Assembly (NCBI GenBank): GCA_963795665.1
Contig: CAWCIP010000005.1
Span: 186,001 to 250,000, forward strand
DNA length: 64,000 nucleotides
From: DASUPK01 sp963795665
GTDB taxonomy: Bacteria; Actinomycetota; Thermoleophilia; Solirubrobacterales; 70-9
Direction of reading: 5' to 3'
Below are positions 30,755 to 38,884 of the stretch, piece after piece. The first letter of the stretch is position 1. The number at the start of each line of letters is the position of its first letter. A model generated the notes under the pieces. That model ran no database searches. It had not been told where the DNA came from and saw only the letters and a program-made list of their open reading frames with translations. Position numbers and translations under genes: made by a program.

Positions 30755-32238
30755 TGATGAGCGGCACGGTGGAGATCGCGCTCGCTGGCGCCGCCCTGCT
30801 GATCGGAGCGACAGGGACCTTCTCCCCTTGCGGGCTCTCGGCAATCGACACGATCGGGCCCACTGGCCACACCGGGGGCAGGCGGATCACGGCGGCCGCC
30901 TGCGCGACCTTCCTGCCCGGCGCGATCGCGGGGGGCCTGCTCACCTTCGGCTCGCTCGCCTGGCTCGGCCAGCTCCTCCACGGCGCCGGCGGCCGGGCGG
31001 CATACGTCGTAGCGGCCGCGATCGCCCTGACGGCCGCCGCACTGGAGGTCCGGGGAACCAGGATCGTGCCCCAGATCCGCCGCCAGCTCCCAGAGCACTG
31101 GCGGCGGGTGATGCCGATGCCCATTGCTGCTGCCCTGTACGGAGTACTGCTCGGCGTCGGATTCACGACCTTTGTCCTCTCCTTCGGCGTCTGGGCCCTG
31201 GCGGGCGTCAGCCTGGCTATCGGCGACCCTGCGCTCGGGCTGCTGCTGGGTGCCGCCTTCGGGATCGGGCGGGCGATCCCGATCGTCATCCTCGCGCCGC
31301 TGGCGGGGAGCGCGGCGGGCATCCGCGCGACCGAGCTGATGTGCGAGCGGGACGGCGTCTACCTCGGGCTGCGACGCGGGGACGCGGCCGCCCTGCTGGT
31401 CTCCGCCGTCGCGCTGATCATCGCCCCAGGCAGCGCCGGTGCCGCCGGCACCAATGTCCCGCGGGCCACCGACCCGGCGGCCACGGCGGATGCCCTCCTC
31501 TTCCAGAGACTGGGCGGCCCGGCGGTCATCAGTCGCGGCGGTCGCGAGGTGGCACTGCTGGGCAAGCACCCGGCGATCGGCGGGCGCTACATCGCCACGG
31601 TGGGCGGCAACGCGGTGCTCCTGCTGGACCGAAACACGCTCAGGCCGATCGCGAAGGTGAATGCCCCTGGCGCCGACGCGATCGCGATCTCCGACTCATG
31701 GCTCGCCTACAGGGCCCCGGCGGGCGGAGGCGATGGGATCTACATCCGCTACATCGCCAACCCCGCGTCACCCGCGCCGCCATTTCTACTGGCGAGCGAG
31801 GGCGGCGCCTCGCAGCTCAGCCCGCCCGCCGTCGACGGGAGCGTCCTGGTCTACGCGATCGCAACACCGCGTGGAAGCCGGGTCGTCCAGTGGGTCATGG
31901 GCACCCACAAGCATCGAGCGCTGGTCCGCTCGCACAGGCTGCTCCTCTTCGATCCCGCCGTCGAGGGCCGCTCCTTCGCCTATGTCCGGAGCGATGCCCG
32001 GCGCAGCAGGCTGATGGTCCGCGGTCGCCACCAGCACGGGGCGGGCCGCGTCCTGTTCACCTTGAAGCGAGCGGCCGGCGTGCTCTGGTCGGACGCGCTG
32101 ACCGGATCTCTCGCCTACGTGACCGTCCTCAACCCGAGCGCGAGCGACGCGAACGCGTCCATCGTCGGGGTCAGCCGCAAGCACCCGAAGCGGTTGCGCG
32201 AGCGCGGCCCGCGCGGCGGCGGCAACCACCGATTCTGA
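30754..32238 (+). CDS. CcdA/MauF-like membrane domain fused to a beta-propeller-like domain
   Basis: This 494-residue protein has about six helices in residues 1-225, with a DsbD/CcdA-type first-helix motif GTFSPCG (Cys26) and a second helix Cys50 (AACATFLPGAIAGG). The residues after about 235 lack membrane helices. They show repeated four-strand-like blocks (RYIATVGGNAVLLLDRNTLRPIAKV, SWLAYRAP, SVLVYAIA, SFAYVRSD), as in TolB/WD-type propellers. MauF of classical clusters is CcdA-like and the MADH large subunit is a propeller, so the fusion joins two such roles, or mimics them. The ATG overlaps the previous stop by one base (TGATG). The last residues are basic. Confidence 0.75.
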   Translation: MMSGTVEIALAGAALLIGATGTFSPCGLSAIDTIGPTGHTGGRRITAAACATFLPGAIAGGLLTFGSLAWLGQLLHGAGGRAAYVVAAAIALTAAALEVRGTRIVPQIRRQLPEHWRRVMPMPIAAALYGVLLGVGFTTFVLSFGVWALAGVSLAIGDPALGLLLGAAFGIGRAIPIVILAPLAGSAAGIRATELMCERDGVYLGLRRGDAAALLVSAVALIIAPGSAGAAGTNVPRATDPAATADALLFQRLGGPAVISRGGREVALLGKHPAIGGRYIATVGGNAVLLLDRNTLRPIAKVNAPGADAIAISDSWLAYRAPAGGGDGIYIRYIANPASPAPPFLLASEGGASQLSPPAVDGSVLVYAIATPRGSRVVQWVMGTHKHRALVRSHRLLLFDPAVEGRSFAYVRSDARRSRLMVRGRHQHGAGRVLFTLKRAAGVLWSDALTGSLAYVTVLNPSASDANASIVGVSRKHPKRLRERGPRGGGNHRF

Positions 32239-32937
32239 TCACCAGCCGGGGGGAGGCCCGAACGCCCGCAGCGGAGGCTGGGCATAGCCGACCGCTCGGT
32301 AGAGGGTCGCGCTGGGCTTGGCGAGCAGCCAGCGGCCTCCGGCCCTCTCCAGGTAGATCACGTCGTCCTCGACGGAGACGTAGGTGCGGTCCGCGAAGCG
32401 ATGGGTGACGGTGGTCGTCGCCCTGGCGCGTCGGTCGCCGAGCGCCTCCGGCTTCACCTCGACCACCTCGGTACGCCGCCAGGCCGGCCCGCCGCCTGCC
32501 GGGCGAACGCCGATCGAGGCACGCAACGAGGAGCGGCATCCCCCGCGGCGCCTCGGCAGGTCGCTCAAGTCGAGGCCGCCCGTGACGATCAGCGCGCAGA
32601 CCCGCGCCGCCTCGTGACGGTCGAGCGCCGCGACGTACTCGCGCACGACCGCGGAGACCGCGGCGCCGTCGGGGTCCGGCAGCTCTCCGGTGGCGCTCGG
32701 CCCATTTGCCGGGGCCTCCGGACTCGCTTCCCTGGCGGCGGGACCCTCGGCGGCCTCCTCGGAGGTATCGACAGGCCCGACCGCTCCCGGCGGCAGCTTG
32801 CCGTGTGCTCTCGCCCCCTGGGCTCCGGGCGCCGGGGCCGGCGTCGTCGCGGCGTTTGTCGCACGATCCTCGCCGCCCGACCCGCCGCAGCCCGCGATCA
32901 CGAGCCCCGCCGCGAGCGCGATCGCTCCGAGCTTCAT
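32239..32937 (-). CDS. Secreted lipoprotein, unknown function
   Basis: This protein of about 232 residues has a lipobox (LGAIALAAGLVIAGC) and should be anchored by its Cys18-type lipid. A low-complexity Ala/Pro/Gly/Glu linker covers about residues 20-90. A compact domain follows (VSAVVREYVAALDRHEAARVCALIV, RATTTVTHRFADRTYVSVEDDVIYLERAGGRWLLAKPS). That layout is like NTF2-fold/DUF4878-type domains of actinobacterial lipoproteins. Its stop abuts that of the Mau-like operon (TGATCA). It is divergent from the transketolase genes. It is not evidently part of the redox system. Confidence 0.75.
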   Translation of the reverse strand: MKLGAIALAAGLVIAGCGGSGGEDRATNAATTPAPAPGAQGARAHGKLPPGAVGPVDTSEEAAEGPAAREASPEAPANGPSATGELPDPDGAAVSAVVREYVAALDRHEAARVCALIVTGGLDLSDLPRRRGGCRSSLRASIGVRPAGGGPAWRRTEVVEVKPEALGDRRARATTTVTHRFADRTYVSVEDDVIYLERAGGRWLLAKPSATLYRAVGYAQPPLRAFGPPPGW

Positions 32938-33115
32938 GGAAGAGAGGCTATGTGTCTCGCAGGTTCCGTCGATGATTCGGACCGCGGTGTTTGTGGCGGC
33001 CGATGGTGCTTGTAGGGTCCCCACCGGTGCCGCCCGCTGCTACCCTCGCCGCCCGGTCTTGAGCAAGCCGCAGCCCAAGGCCATTCCGTACGACCAGGCG
33101 CAAGCTGAGCCGCCG

Positions 33116-34033
33116 ATGGCGCACCTGAAGCCCGTCCCAGACCCCACGCCCGAGCCGCCCAGCAAGGCGGGAGGCAAGCCCTCGGTCGCCGAGCTGGAGC
33201 GCTACGCCACCGTCCTGCGGATCCACTGCGTGCGCATGCTCGCGGTCGCCAAGTCGGGCCACCTCGACAGCTCCCTGTCGGCGGCGGACATCGTCGCCGC
33301 CATCTACTACCGGGTGCTGCGCCACGATCCGCGCAACCCGAGGTGGCCTGAGCGCGACCGCTTCGTCCTCTCCAAGGGCCACGCGGCCCCTATTCAATAC
33401 GCCGCGCTCGCCGAGCACGGCTACTTCCCGGCGGATGATCTGATGGGCCTGCGTCAGATCGGCTCCCATCTCCAGGGCCACCCGGACATGACCAGGACGC
33501 CCGGGATCGAGGTCTCCACCGGCTCCCTCGGCCAGGGCCTTTCGATGAGCGTCGGCATCTGCCTGGCGCTGCGACTCGACGGCCTCGACGAGACCGCCCA
33601 GGTCTTCACCCTGATGTCGGACGGCGACTGTCAGGAGGGAGAGAGCTGGGAGGGCGCCATGTCCGCCGCGCACTTCGACCTTCCCAACCTGACCGCGATC
33701 GTCGACTACAACCACCTGCAGACCGACGGCACCACCGAGGAGGTCATGGACACCGGCGACGTCCGCGCCAAGTTCGAGGCCTTCGGCTGGGACGCGGTCG
33801 AGATCGACGGTCACGATATGGATGCGATCGTGGAGTCGCTGGAGCGCAGCCGCACTCTCGATCGGCCGGCGGCGATCGTCTGCCAGACCAAGAAGGGCCG
33901 CGGCGTCTCCTTCATGGAGGATCGCTTCGGCTTCCACGGCAAGCCGCCGACACCCGAGCAGGCCGAGCAGGCGATGGAGGAGCTCGAGGCCACGCTCGGC
34001 CAGCAGGACAAAGCGCTGAGGGGGGAGAGCTGA
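33116..34033 (+). CDS. Transketolase, N-terminal (TPP-binding) subunit
   Basis: This protein of about 305 residues carries the thiamine diphosphate domain. It shows HCVRMLAVAKSGHLDSSLSAADIVAAIYY, FVLSKGHAAPIQYAALAEHGYF, GSHLQGHPDMTRTPGIEVSTGSLGQGLSMSVG, and the TPP/metal motif SDGDCQEGESWEGAMSAAHFDLPNLTAIVDYNHLQTDG. Two-subunit transketolases are common in actinobacteria and archaea. The start ATG 33116 gives the family-like N-terminus; a TTG at 33059 would add 19 residues. The stop overlaps the next ATG (TGATG). It could also belong to a 1-deoxyxylulose-phosphate synthase-like group, but the split format argues for transketolase. Confidence 0.9.
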   Translation: MAHLKPVPDPTPEPPSKAGGKPSVAELERYATVLRIHCVRMLAVAKSGHLDSSLSAADIVAAIYYRVLRHDPRNPRWPERDRFVLSKGHAAPIQYAALAEHGYFPADDLMGLRQIGSHLQGHPDMTRTPGIEVSTGSLGQGLSMSVGICLALRLDGLDETAQVFTLMSDGDCQEGESWEGAMSAAHFDLPNLTAIVDYNHLQTDGTTEEVMDTGDVRAKFEAFGWDAVEIDGHDMDAIVESLERSRTLDRPAAIVCQTKKGRGVSFMEDRFGFHGKPPTPEQAEQAMEELEATLGQQDKALRGES

Positions 34034-35052
34034 TGGCGAGCGAGCTGATCGAGGCGGCGGAGCCCCAGACGGAATCGATCGCGACGCGGCAGGCGTACGG
34101 CGATGCCCTCGTCGCGCTCGGGGAGAGCTACCCCGAGGTCGTCGCCCTCGACGCCGACCTGGCGGTCTCAACTCAGTCGATGAAGTTCGGCAAGCAGTTC
34201 CCAGAGCGCTTCTTCAACATCGGCGCGGCCGAGGCGAACATGATGTCGATTTCCTGCGGCCTGGCCGCCACCGGCAAGGTCCCGTATGCATCGACCTTCG
34301 CGATCTTCGCCACCTCCCGCTCCTACGACCAGGTGCGGCTCGGCATAGCCCACAACGGGCTCAAGGTCCGGATCGGCGCCTCGCACGGCGGCGTCTCGCT
34401 CGGCGAGGACGGTGCCTCGCACCAGATGATCGAGGACCTCGCCCTGATGCGGGCGATGCCGAAGATGCAGGTCATCGTCCCCGCCGACTACAACCAGGCC
34501 TACGCGGCCGTGATCGAGTCCTACGAGCGCTTCGACGGTCCGCTCTACATGCGCTTCGGCCGGCCCAAGACGCCGGTCGTCTATGAGGAGATCCCGGAGA
34601 CGCTCGGAGCCGGCGTCGACGTGCTGCGAGAGGGCAAGGACATCTCGATCTTCGTCTGCGGCCACATGGTCTGGCGCGGGCTGGAGGCGGCCGAGACCCT
34701 GGAGCGGGAGGACGGGGTGGAGGCCGAGGTCGTCAACGTCTCGATCATCAAGCCGATCGACTCGCAGAGCGTGCTGCGCTCCCTCGCCAAGACGGGCTTG
34801 GCCGTCACCGCCGAGGAGCACCGCGTCGTCGGCGGGCTCGGCGACGCCATCCGTCAGGTGGCCGCCGAGCAGCATCCGGTCCCAGTCTTCGCGCTCGGCA
34901 TGCAGGACGAGTTCGGCGTCTCCGGAACCGCCGAGGCCTGCATGGAGCACTTCGGCCTGACCGCCAGCGGCATCGCCGACCTGGCCCGCGAGGCCCTGCT
35001 CAAGAAGCCGATAGTGCAGCACCCGCCCATCCAGGGCGGACCCCTGTCCTAG
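34033..35052 (+). CDS. Transketolase, C-terminal subunit
   Basis: This 339-residue protein has the pyrimidine-binding domain (TRQAYGDALVALGESYPEVVALDADLA, FPERFFNIGAAEANMMSISCGLAATGKVPY, SHGGVSLGEDGASHQMIEDLALMRAMP) and the C-terminal transketolase domain (VNVSIIKPIDSQSVLRSLAKTGLAVTAEEHRVVGGLGDAI). Together with the overlapping upstream gene it makes a complete enzyme for the non-oxidative pentose phosphate pathway. The glutamate required for TPP activation lies in GAAEANM. The C-terminus is followed by 34 bases and the convergent MpsC-like gene. Confidence 0.92.
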   Translation: MASELIEAAEPQTESIATRQAYGDALVALGESYPEVVALDADLAVSTQSMKFGKQFPERFFNIGAAEANMMSISCGLAATGKVPYASTFAIFATSRSYDQVRLGIAHNGLKVRIGASHGGVSLGEDGASHQMIEDLALMRAMPKMQVIVPADYNQAYAAVIESYERFDGPLYMRFGRPKTPVVYEEIPETLGAGVDVLREGKDISIFVCGHMVWRGLEAAETLEREDGVEAEVVNVSIIKPIDSQSVLRSLAKTGLAVTAEEHRVVGGLGDAIRQVAAEQHPVPVFALGMQDEFGVSGTAEACMEHFGLTASGIADLAREALLKKPIVQHPPIQGGPLS

Positions 35053-35086
35053 CGGCCGCCTGTGGCCGCGATCTGGCGGCGAAGCG

Positions 35087-35545
35087 CTACCCCAGCTTGA
35101 AGATCTCGGCGGCGAAACGCGGCTCTTCGATGCTCGTGGTGCTGGCGAATCCGATGACGGAGCGGCCGGTCGCCCGCTCTATGGCGGCCTTGAAGGTCGC
35201 CTGAATCGCGTGCTGGTACTGGGTTCGCACCTGCATCACCGTTTCGCCCTTCCCGTTCTCAACCAGGAACTTCTCGTTCGGTAGCAGCTGCAGATCGTCG
35301 AGGATCACCGTTACCCAGCCTTCTGTCACTAGAGCGCGGGCAGCACCCGCTCCGTTCCCATACGACTCCTCGTAGATGCGGAGAATCTCCCGGGCGATCT
35401 CATCGTGGACCTGCTGCGAGGTTGGCGGCTCGCGCGCCTCACCCGGGTCGCCCGGATCATCCGGGCCGCCTGTCGAACCTCGGTCTTCGGGTCGATCGGT
35501 AATCGCAATCACCTCTTCTCGTGCCGGACGTGTATCCGTCGACAA
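35087..35545 (-). CDS. MpsC/DUF2294-family protein
   Basis: This 152-residue protein has an acidic, disordered first 45 residues. A domain follows with HDEIAREILRIYEESYGNGAGAARALV, WVTVILDDLQLLPNEKFLVENG, QVRTQYQHAIQATFKAAIERATGRSVIGFASTTSIEEPRFAAEIFKL. The layout matches DUF2294/MpsC, a small protein family linked in Staphylococcus to a membrane-potential-generating system (MpsABC). The other MpsABC proteins are not in view, so no function is claimed. It is divergent from a second family member at 35852. It could also be an unrelated protein with the same fold. Confidence 0.72.
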   Translation of the reverse strand: MSTDTRPAREEVIAITDRPEDRGSTGGPDDPGDPGEAREPPTSQQVHDEIAREILRIYEESYGNGAGAARALVTEGWVTVILDDLQLLPNEKFLVENGKGETVMQVRTQYQHAIQATFKAAIERATGRSVIGFASTTSIEEPRFAAEIFKLG

Positions 35546-35851
35546 CTCGGGGCGATTGTCCGGCCAGCTGTCCGAACGCAGGCTGGTCGTCCGATCGCTC
35601 TCTGATTCTCCGCCAAACGTCGCCGTGCGCCGCTGGCGGCTCTACGAGACTACCTCTCCCGAGCAGATCCTGATTCAGCGGAGCAATAGGAGTACCCTGG
35701 GTTGTGGCGGCGTGGCGTTGCTGCCACCGACTTCGACTCTCTCAGGATGCCGCGCGCTCGTTGGGTCTTCCCGCAACTCTTCCCTTCGCGCTAATCGCTT
35801 ACGAAGAGGGGCGGCAACCGGACTCTGTCTGGAGGTTTGCCGTTTCCCCGC
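35546..35851 (+). other. Divergent intergenic region between two MpsC-like genes
   Basis: These 306 bases separate divergent starts. No supported gene was found; the frames crossing it have no family-like residues. The stretch 35645-35720 is somewhat AT-richer than its surroundings and is a plausible place for the promoters. A GGAGG at 35831-35835 precedes the + strand gene by 16 bases, too far for a normal ribosome site. Confidence 0.5.
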
Positions 35852-36286
35852 ATGGATCACCGCCTGGACCGGCGAGGGGAGAGACCCTTGCTCAGATCTC
35901 GACCGGCCTCGTTCAGCTTCATTCCCGCTACTACGGGAAGGGGCCGACCAAGGCCAAGACCCACGCTGGTGGGCGACATGGTCGTGTCCATCCTGAGGGG
36001 TGGATTCACCAGGGTGGAGCGGACGCTTCTCGATACCGGACAGGTCGAGTCCGTCTATCAGATGCGCCGCAGCTTCCAGATGGCGATGGAGGGTGAATTC
36101 CGCCGCGTCGTCGAGGAGGCGACAAGCCGCAAGGTGATCGCGTACATGAGCTCGATCCACGTCGACCCGGACCTTGCCGTCGAGTTGTTCCTGCTCGAGC
36201 CGGCCGAGGGGACGGAGGAGAGCGACACGCCGTCGGTTGGCGAGAGCACTCTTGCCGCCGGGGTCGACGGCAACAAGCCGGATTAG
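35852..36286 (+). CDS. Second MpsC/DUF2294-like gene with a compensated double frameshift
   Basis: Read straight, ATG 35852 to TAG 36286 is one open frame (144 residues), but the part from about 35881 to 35965 makes no family sense. The same bases in the other frame read ETLAQISTGLVQLHSRYYGKGPTKAKTH, the MpsC/DUF2294 N-terminal block. The sequence returns to the first frame at about 35966 with LVGDMVVSILRGGFTRVERTLL and ends in SRKVIAYMSSIHVDPDLAVELFLLEP. Two extra bases (a repeated GA near 35880) and one extra base near 35965 would explain it; their sum is three. Removing all three restores a normal protein. Either these are assembly errors or the protein tolerates a 28-residue scrambled helix. 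Confidence 0.6.
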   Translation: MDHRLDRRGERPLLRSRPASFSFIPATTGRGRPRPRPTLVGDMVVSILRGGFTRVERTLLDTGQVESVYQMRRSFQMAMEGEFRRVVEEATSRKVIAYMSSIHVDPDLAVELFLLEPAEGTEESDTPSVGESTLAAGVDGNKPD

Positions 36287-36311
36287 TCGCCCGCGACGCC
36301 GTTAATTGGCG

Positions 36312-36343
36312 GGGTGGAGCGGCCCCGCTAGGCCGCTCCACCC
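36312..36343 (+). terminator. Strong 13-bp hairpin after the MpsC-like gene
   Basis: Bases 36312-36324 (GGGTGGAGCGGCC) pair perfectly with 36331-36343, with a 6-base loop. It starts 26 bases after the stop at 36286. No T-run follows. A terminator is the simplest reading. Confidence 0.65.
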
Positions 36344-37063
36344 GCTCGCCTCAACGCCCCATCCCCTTGTGGTGCGCAGCTCCCATGGGGCAGGGAGATC
36401 TGAAGTCCCGAGATCCGCTCGGAGTGCCTGCTGTTCACAAAGTCATCCTCGGTTCCGCTCATCCTTGCTTGCCGAGGAAACCCGACCCTGCCCCTGCAGG
36501 GCGTGCCTCCAAGCTTGTTGCGGAGTCGCGGCCGACGCCACCATTGACGTCGATCTTCTCGCTCCTCCGAAACCCTCCGCTATTCTAGTTGGGCTGACCT
36601 AGTTTTAAAAGAACCGGGTAGGCGCGAGGCCGAGTTTTGGACCCGCCTTCCCCGCTATTTGCGCAGGAACGAGTCGTTTGGGGGGCGACGAGGGCCGGCG
36701 AAATCTCAACCGGACCCGATGAACTCGCCCAACCCCGACAGCCGACCCACTTCTCTGCCGCCCGGGCTTCCCGAGGAGGCGGCACGCCGTAATCCGGGGG
36801 ATGACCGGGGCGAAGACGTATCTCCGGTGTCATCGGACGCCACCGGAGTACGAGAAGGCGACTTGCGGGGCCGCGTAGACGCCACGCGGCCCCGCCGTCG
36901 CTTCATCACCCACTGACCCCATCGGTCCGTGGCCGGTGGGTCCGCGACTCATGGCCGGGCGCCGTGTTGCAGTGCGAACGAGAACTTGCGCTGCGCTTTA
37001 GAGCGTTCCCTACCCTGTGCCTCGTTGTGAGGCGGCTCGGCGGGGGTTGCCCACGCTTCATCC
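36344..37063 (+). other. 720-base gene-poor region upstream of ftsE
   Basis: No protein with family resemblance was found in either strand. One small frame (ATG 36719 to TGA 36916, 65 residues, Pro/Asp/Arg-rich) is open but has no clear ribosome site and runs through a hairpin. A pocket of lower GC (about 36560-36660, with GTTTTAAAAG) stands out. A 10-bp hairpin lies at 36867-36893. The region may hold the promoter and a long leader for the ftsEX operon, or a small RNA; nothing decisive is seen. Confidence 0.45.
36867..36893 (+). terminator. 10-bp GC-rich hairpin
   Basis: GGGGCCGCGT (36867-36876) pairs with ACGCGGCCCC (36884-36893) around a 7-base loop. It lies 170 bases before ftsE with no gene ending close by. 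It could end a short upstream transcript or act in a leader; orientation is arbitrary. Confidence 0.45.
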
Positions 37064-37915
37064 ATGGCAAGACGACAGACATCCGAAATCCTTCGCGCGC
37101 GTCCGACGAAGAGCGCGCGCCGGCCCGAGCATCTCACCGAGCAGCGGGCCCGTCCGCCGATCGTCGAGATGCGCAGGGTCACCAAGGTCTACCCGGGTGG
37201 GCACGTCGGGCTCGAGCACGTCAGCCTGCGCGTCGACCGAGGCGAGTTCGTCTTCCTGGTCGGGCCGACCGGCTGCGGGAAGACGACTCTGATCAAGACG
37301 CTGATCCGCGAGCTTCAGCCGACCGAGGGTGAGGTGCTGATCGCCGGTCGGGACATCGCGTCGCTTGCGGACAAGAAGGTGCCCCAGCTGCGGCGTCGGA
37401 TCGGCACCGTCTTCCAGGACTACAAGCTTCTGCCGAGCCGGAACGTCTACGACAACGTCGCCTACGCGCTGCAGGTGATCGGGGCCTCCCGCTCTGAGAT
37501 CCGCCGCAAGGTGCCCGACGCCCTCCGGCTCGTCGGCCTCGCCGACAAGGTGAAGAACTTCCCCGACCAGCTCTCGGGGGGCGAGCAGCAGCGCCTCTCC
37601 GTCGCCCGCGCGTTCGTCAACCACCCGCCGTTGCTGCTGGCGGATGAGCCGACCGGGAACCTCGATCCCAACACGTCCATCGGGATCATGCAGGTGCTCT
37701 ACCGGATCAATCGAACCGGCACCACCGTCGTCGTCGTCACCCACGACCGCGACATGGTCGACAAGATGCGACGGCGCGTCATCGCCCTCCAGGACGGCCG
37801 CGTCGTGCGGGACCAGGCCGCCGGCACCTACACCTCCGACGACGAGTCGACCCGCGAGTTCGCGCTTCGCCTTCGCGAGGAGATGGGCGTCGAGGGCGAG
37901 GAGCCCCGCTACTAG
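37064..37915 (+). CDS. ftsE: Cell-division ABC-type ATPase FtsE
   Basis: This 283-residue protein has Walker A VGPTGCGKTTLIKTL, Q-loop TVFQDYKLLPSRNVYDNVAYAL (the VFQDYKLL stretch is typical of FtsE), signature LSGGEQQRLSVARAFVNHP, Walker B LLLADEPTGNLDP and H-loop VVVVTHDRD. With FtsX it regulates peptidoglycan hydrolases at the septum. The first about 35 residues (ARRQTSEILRARPTKSARR) are a basic extension not seen in most FtsE proteins; the ATG at 37169 would give the usual N-terminus. The next gene, ftsX, starts nine bases after the stop. Confidence 0.93.
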   Translation: MARRQTSEILRARPTKSARRPEHLTEQRARPPIVEMRRVTKVYPGGHVGLEHVSLRVDRGEFVFLVGPTGCGKTTLIKTLIRELQPTEGEVLIAGRDIASLADKKVPQLRRRIGTVFQDYKLLPSRNVYDNVAYALQVIGASRSEIRRKVPDALRLVGLADKVKNFPDQLSGGEQQRLSVARAFVNHPPLLLADEPTGNLDPNTSIGIMQVLYRINRTGTTVVVVTHDRDMVDKMRRRVIALQDGRVVRDQAAGTYTSDDESTREFALRLREEMGVEGEEPRY

Positions 37916-37924
37916 GCGGCACTC

Positions 37925-38884
37925 ATGGGGCGACTCTTCTTCTTCATCGGCGAGGGAATACGCGCGCTCCGGCGCAGCGCGGCCCCCAGCCTGGCGGCGA
38001 TCGTCACGGTCTGCATCACCGTGCTGCTGCTCGGAGTGCTGATCCCCGTACTGCAGACCACGAACGGCAAGACCAACGAGGTACGCAATCAGGTCGGCCT
38101 GCGCGTCTTTCTCAACGACGTGAACAGCTCCGGCGCACCGGTGAGCGGTGGTGCAGGACAGCAGGCGCCCGCGAATCAGATCCAGGCTCTGCAGGCCAAG
38201 CTCGCGGCGATCCCCCACGTGAAGACGGTCCAGTTCGTCTCCAAGGACCAGGCGATCCAGATCCTCAGCACGCGCCTGAAGCAGGAGAATCGCCAGGACA
38301 TCACGGCGCAGCTGCCGGGCTCTCACAACCCTCTGCCCGCCTCGTTCAGTGTCGCGCCGGATGACCTCTCCAACCTGCCGAGCGTGCGTGCCGCGATCAC
38401 CCCGCCCGGGCCCAATGGAACCCCGGCGCCGATCAGCCCGCTGATCAGCGACATCGGCGACTCGCGCGACGACGCCAGCAAGATCAGCGGTGCCACCACC
38501 GCGATCCGTTGGGTGCTCGGTGTTGTCGCGGCGCTGCTGCTGGTCGCCTCGCTGCTGCTGGTCGCCAACACGATCCGCCTCTCCATCTACGCGCGCCGGC
38601 GCGAGGTCGAGGTGATGCGCCTGGTCGGGGCCACCAACTGGTTCATCCGCTGGCCCTTCATGGTGGAGGGACTCGTCTGCGGCCTGGTCGGCGCAGCGAT
38701 CGCAATAGGCTTTCTGTTCGTCGGTAAGCAGGTGATCGTGGATCCGCTGGCCAACAACTTCAACTTGATCAACTCGGGGCACACGATCGGCTTCGCCAAC
38801 CTCGCGCTCGTCCTGCTGTGCGTGGCCATGGGCGTTTCGGCGATGGGCAGCGGCCTGACGCTGCGTCGCTTCCTGCGGATTTGA
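37925..38884 (+). CDS. ftsX: Cell-division membrane protein FtsX
   Basis: This 319-residue protein has the FtsX layout: cytoplasmic N-terminus (FFFIGEGIRALRRSAAPSLAAIVTV) and first helix, an extracellular domain of about 150 residues, and three helices at the end. The IYARRREVEVMRLVGATNWFIRWPFMVEGLVCGLVGAAIAI block is the conserved FtsX/permease segment. The extracellular loop is larger than in E. coli, as in other Gram-positive FtsX proteins, and would contact a NlpC/P60 or similar hydrolase. Its stop overlaps the TTG of the protease gene (TTGA). Confidence 0.92.
   Translation: MGRLFFFIGEGIRALRRSAAPSLAAIVTVCITVLLLGVLIPVLQTTNGKTNEVRNQVGLRVFLNDVNSSGAPVSGGAGQQAPANQIQALQAKLAAIPHVKTVQFVSKDQAIQILSTRLKQENRQDITAQLPGSHNPLPASFSVAPDDLSNLPSVRAAITPPGPNGTPAPISPLISDIGDSRDDASKISGATTAIRWVLGVVAALLLVASLLLVANTIRLSIYARRREVEVMRLVGATNWFIRWPFMVEGLVCGLVGAAIAIGFLFVGKQVIVDPLANNFNLINSGHTIGFANLALVLLCVAMGVSAMGSGLTLRRFLRI

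Noticed and set aside
36659..36916. Possible small protein before ftsE
   Set aside because: Low-complexity Pro/Asp/Arg sequence without a ribosome site, crossing a hairpin; kept only as a remark under the gene-poor region.
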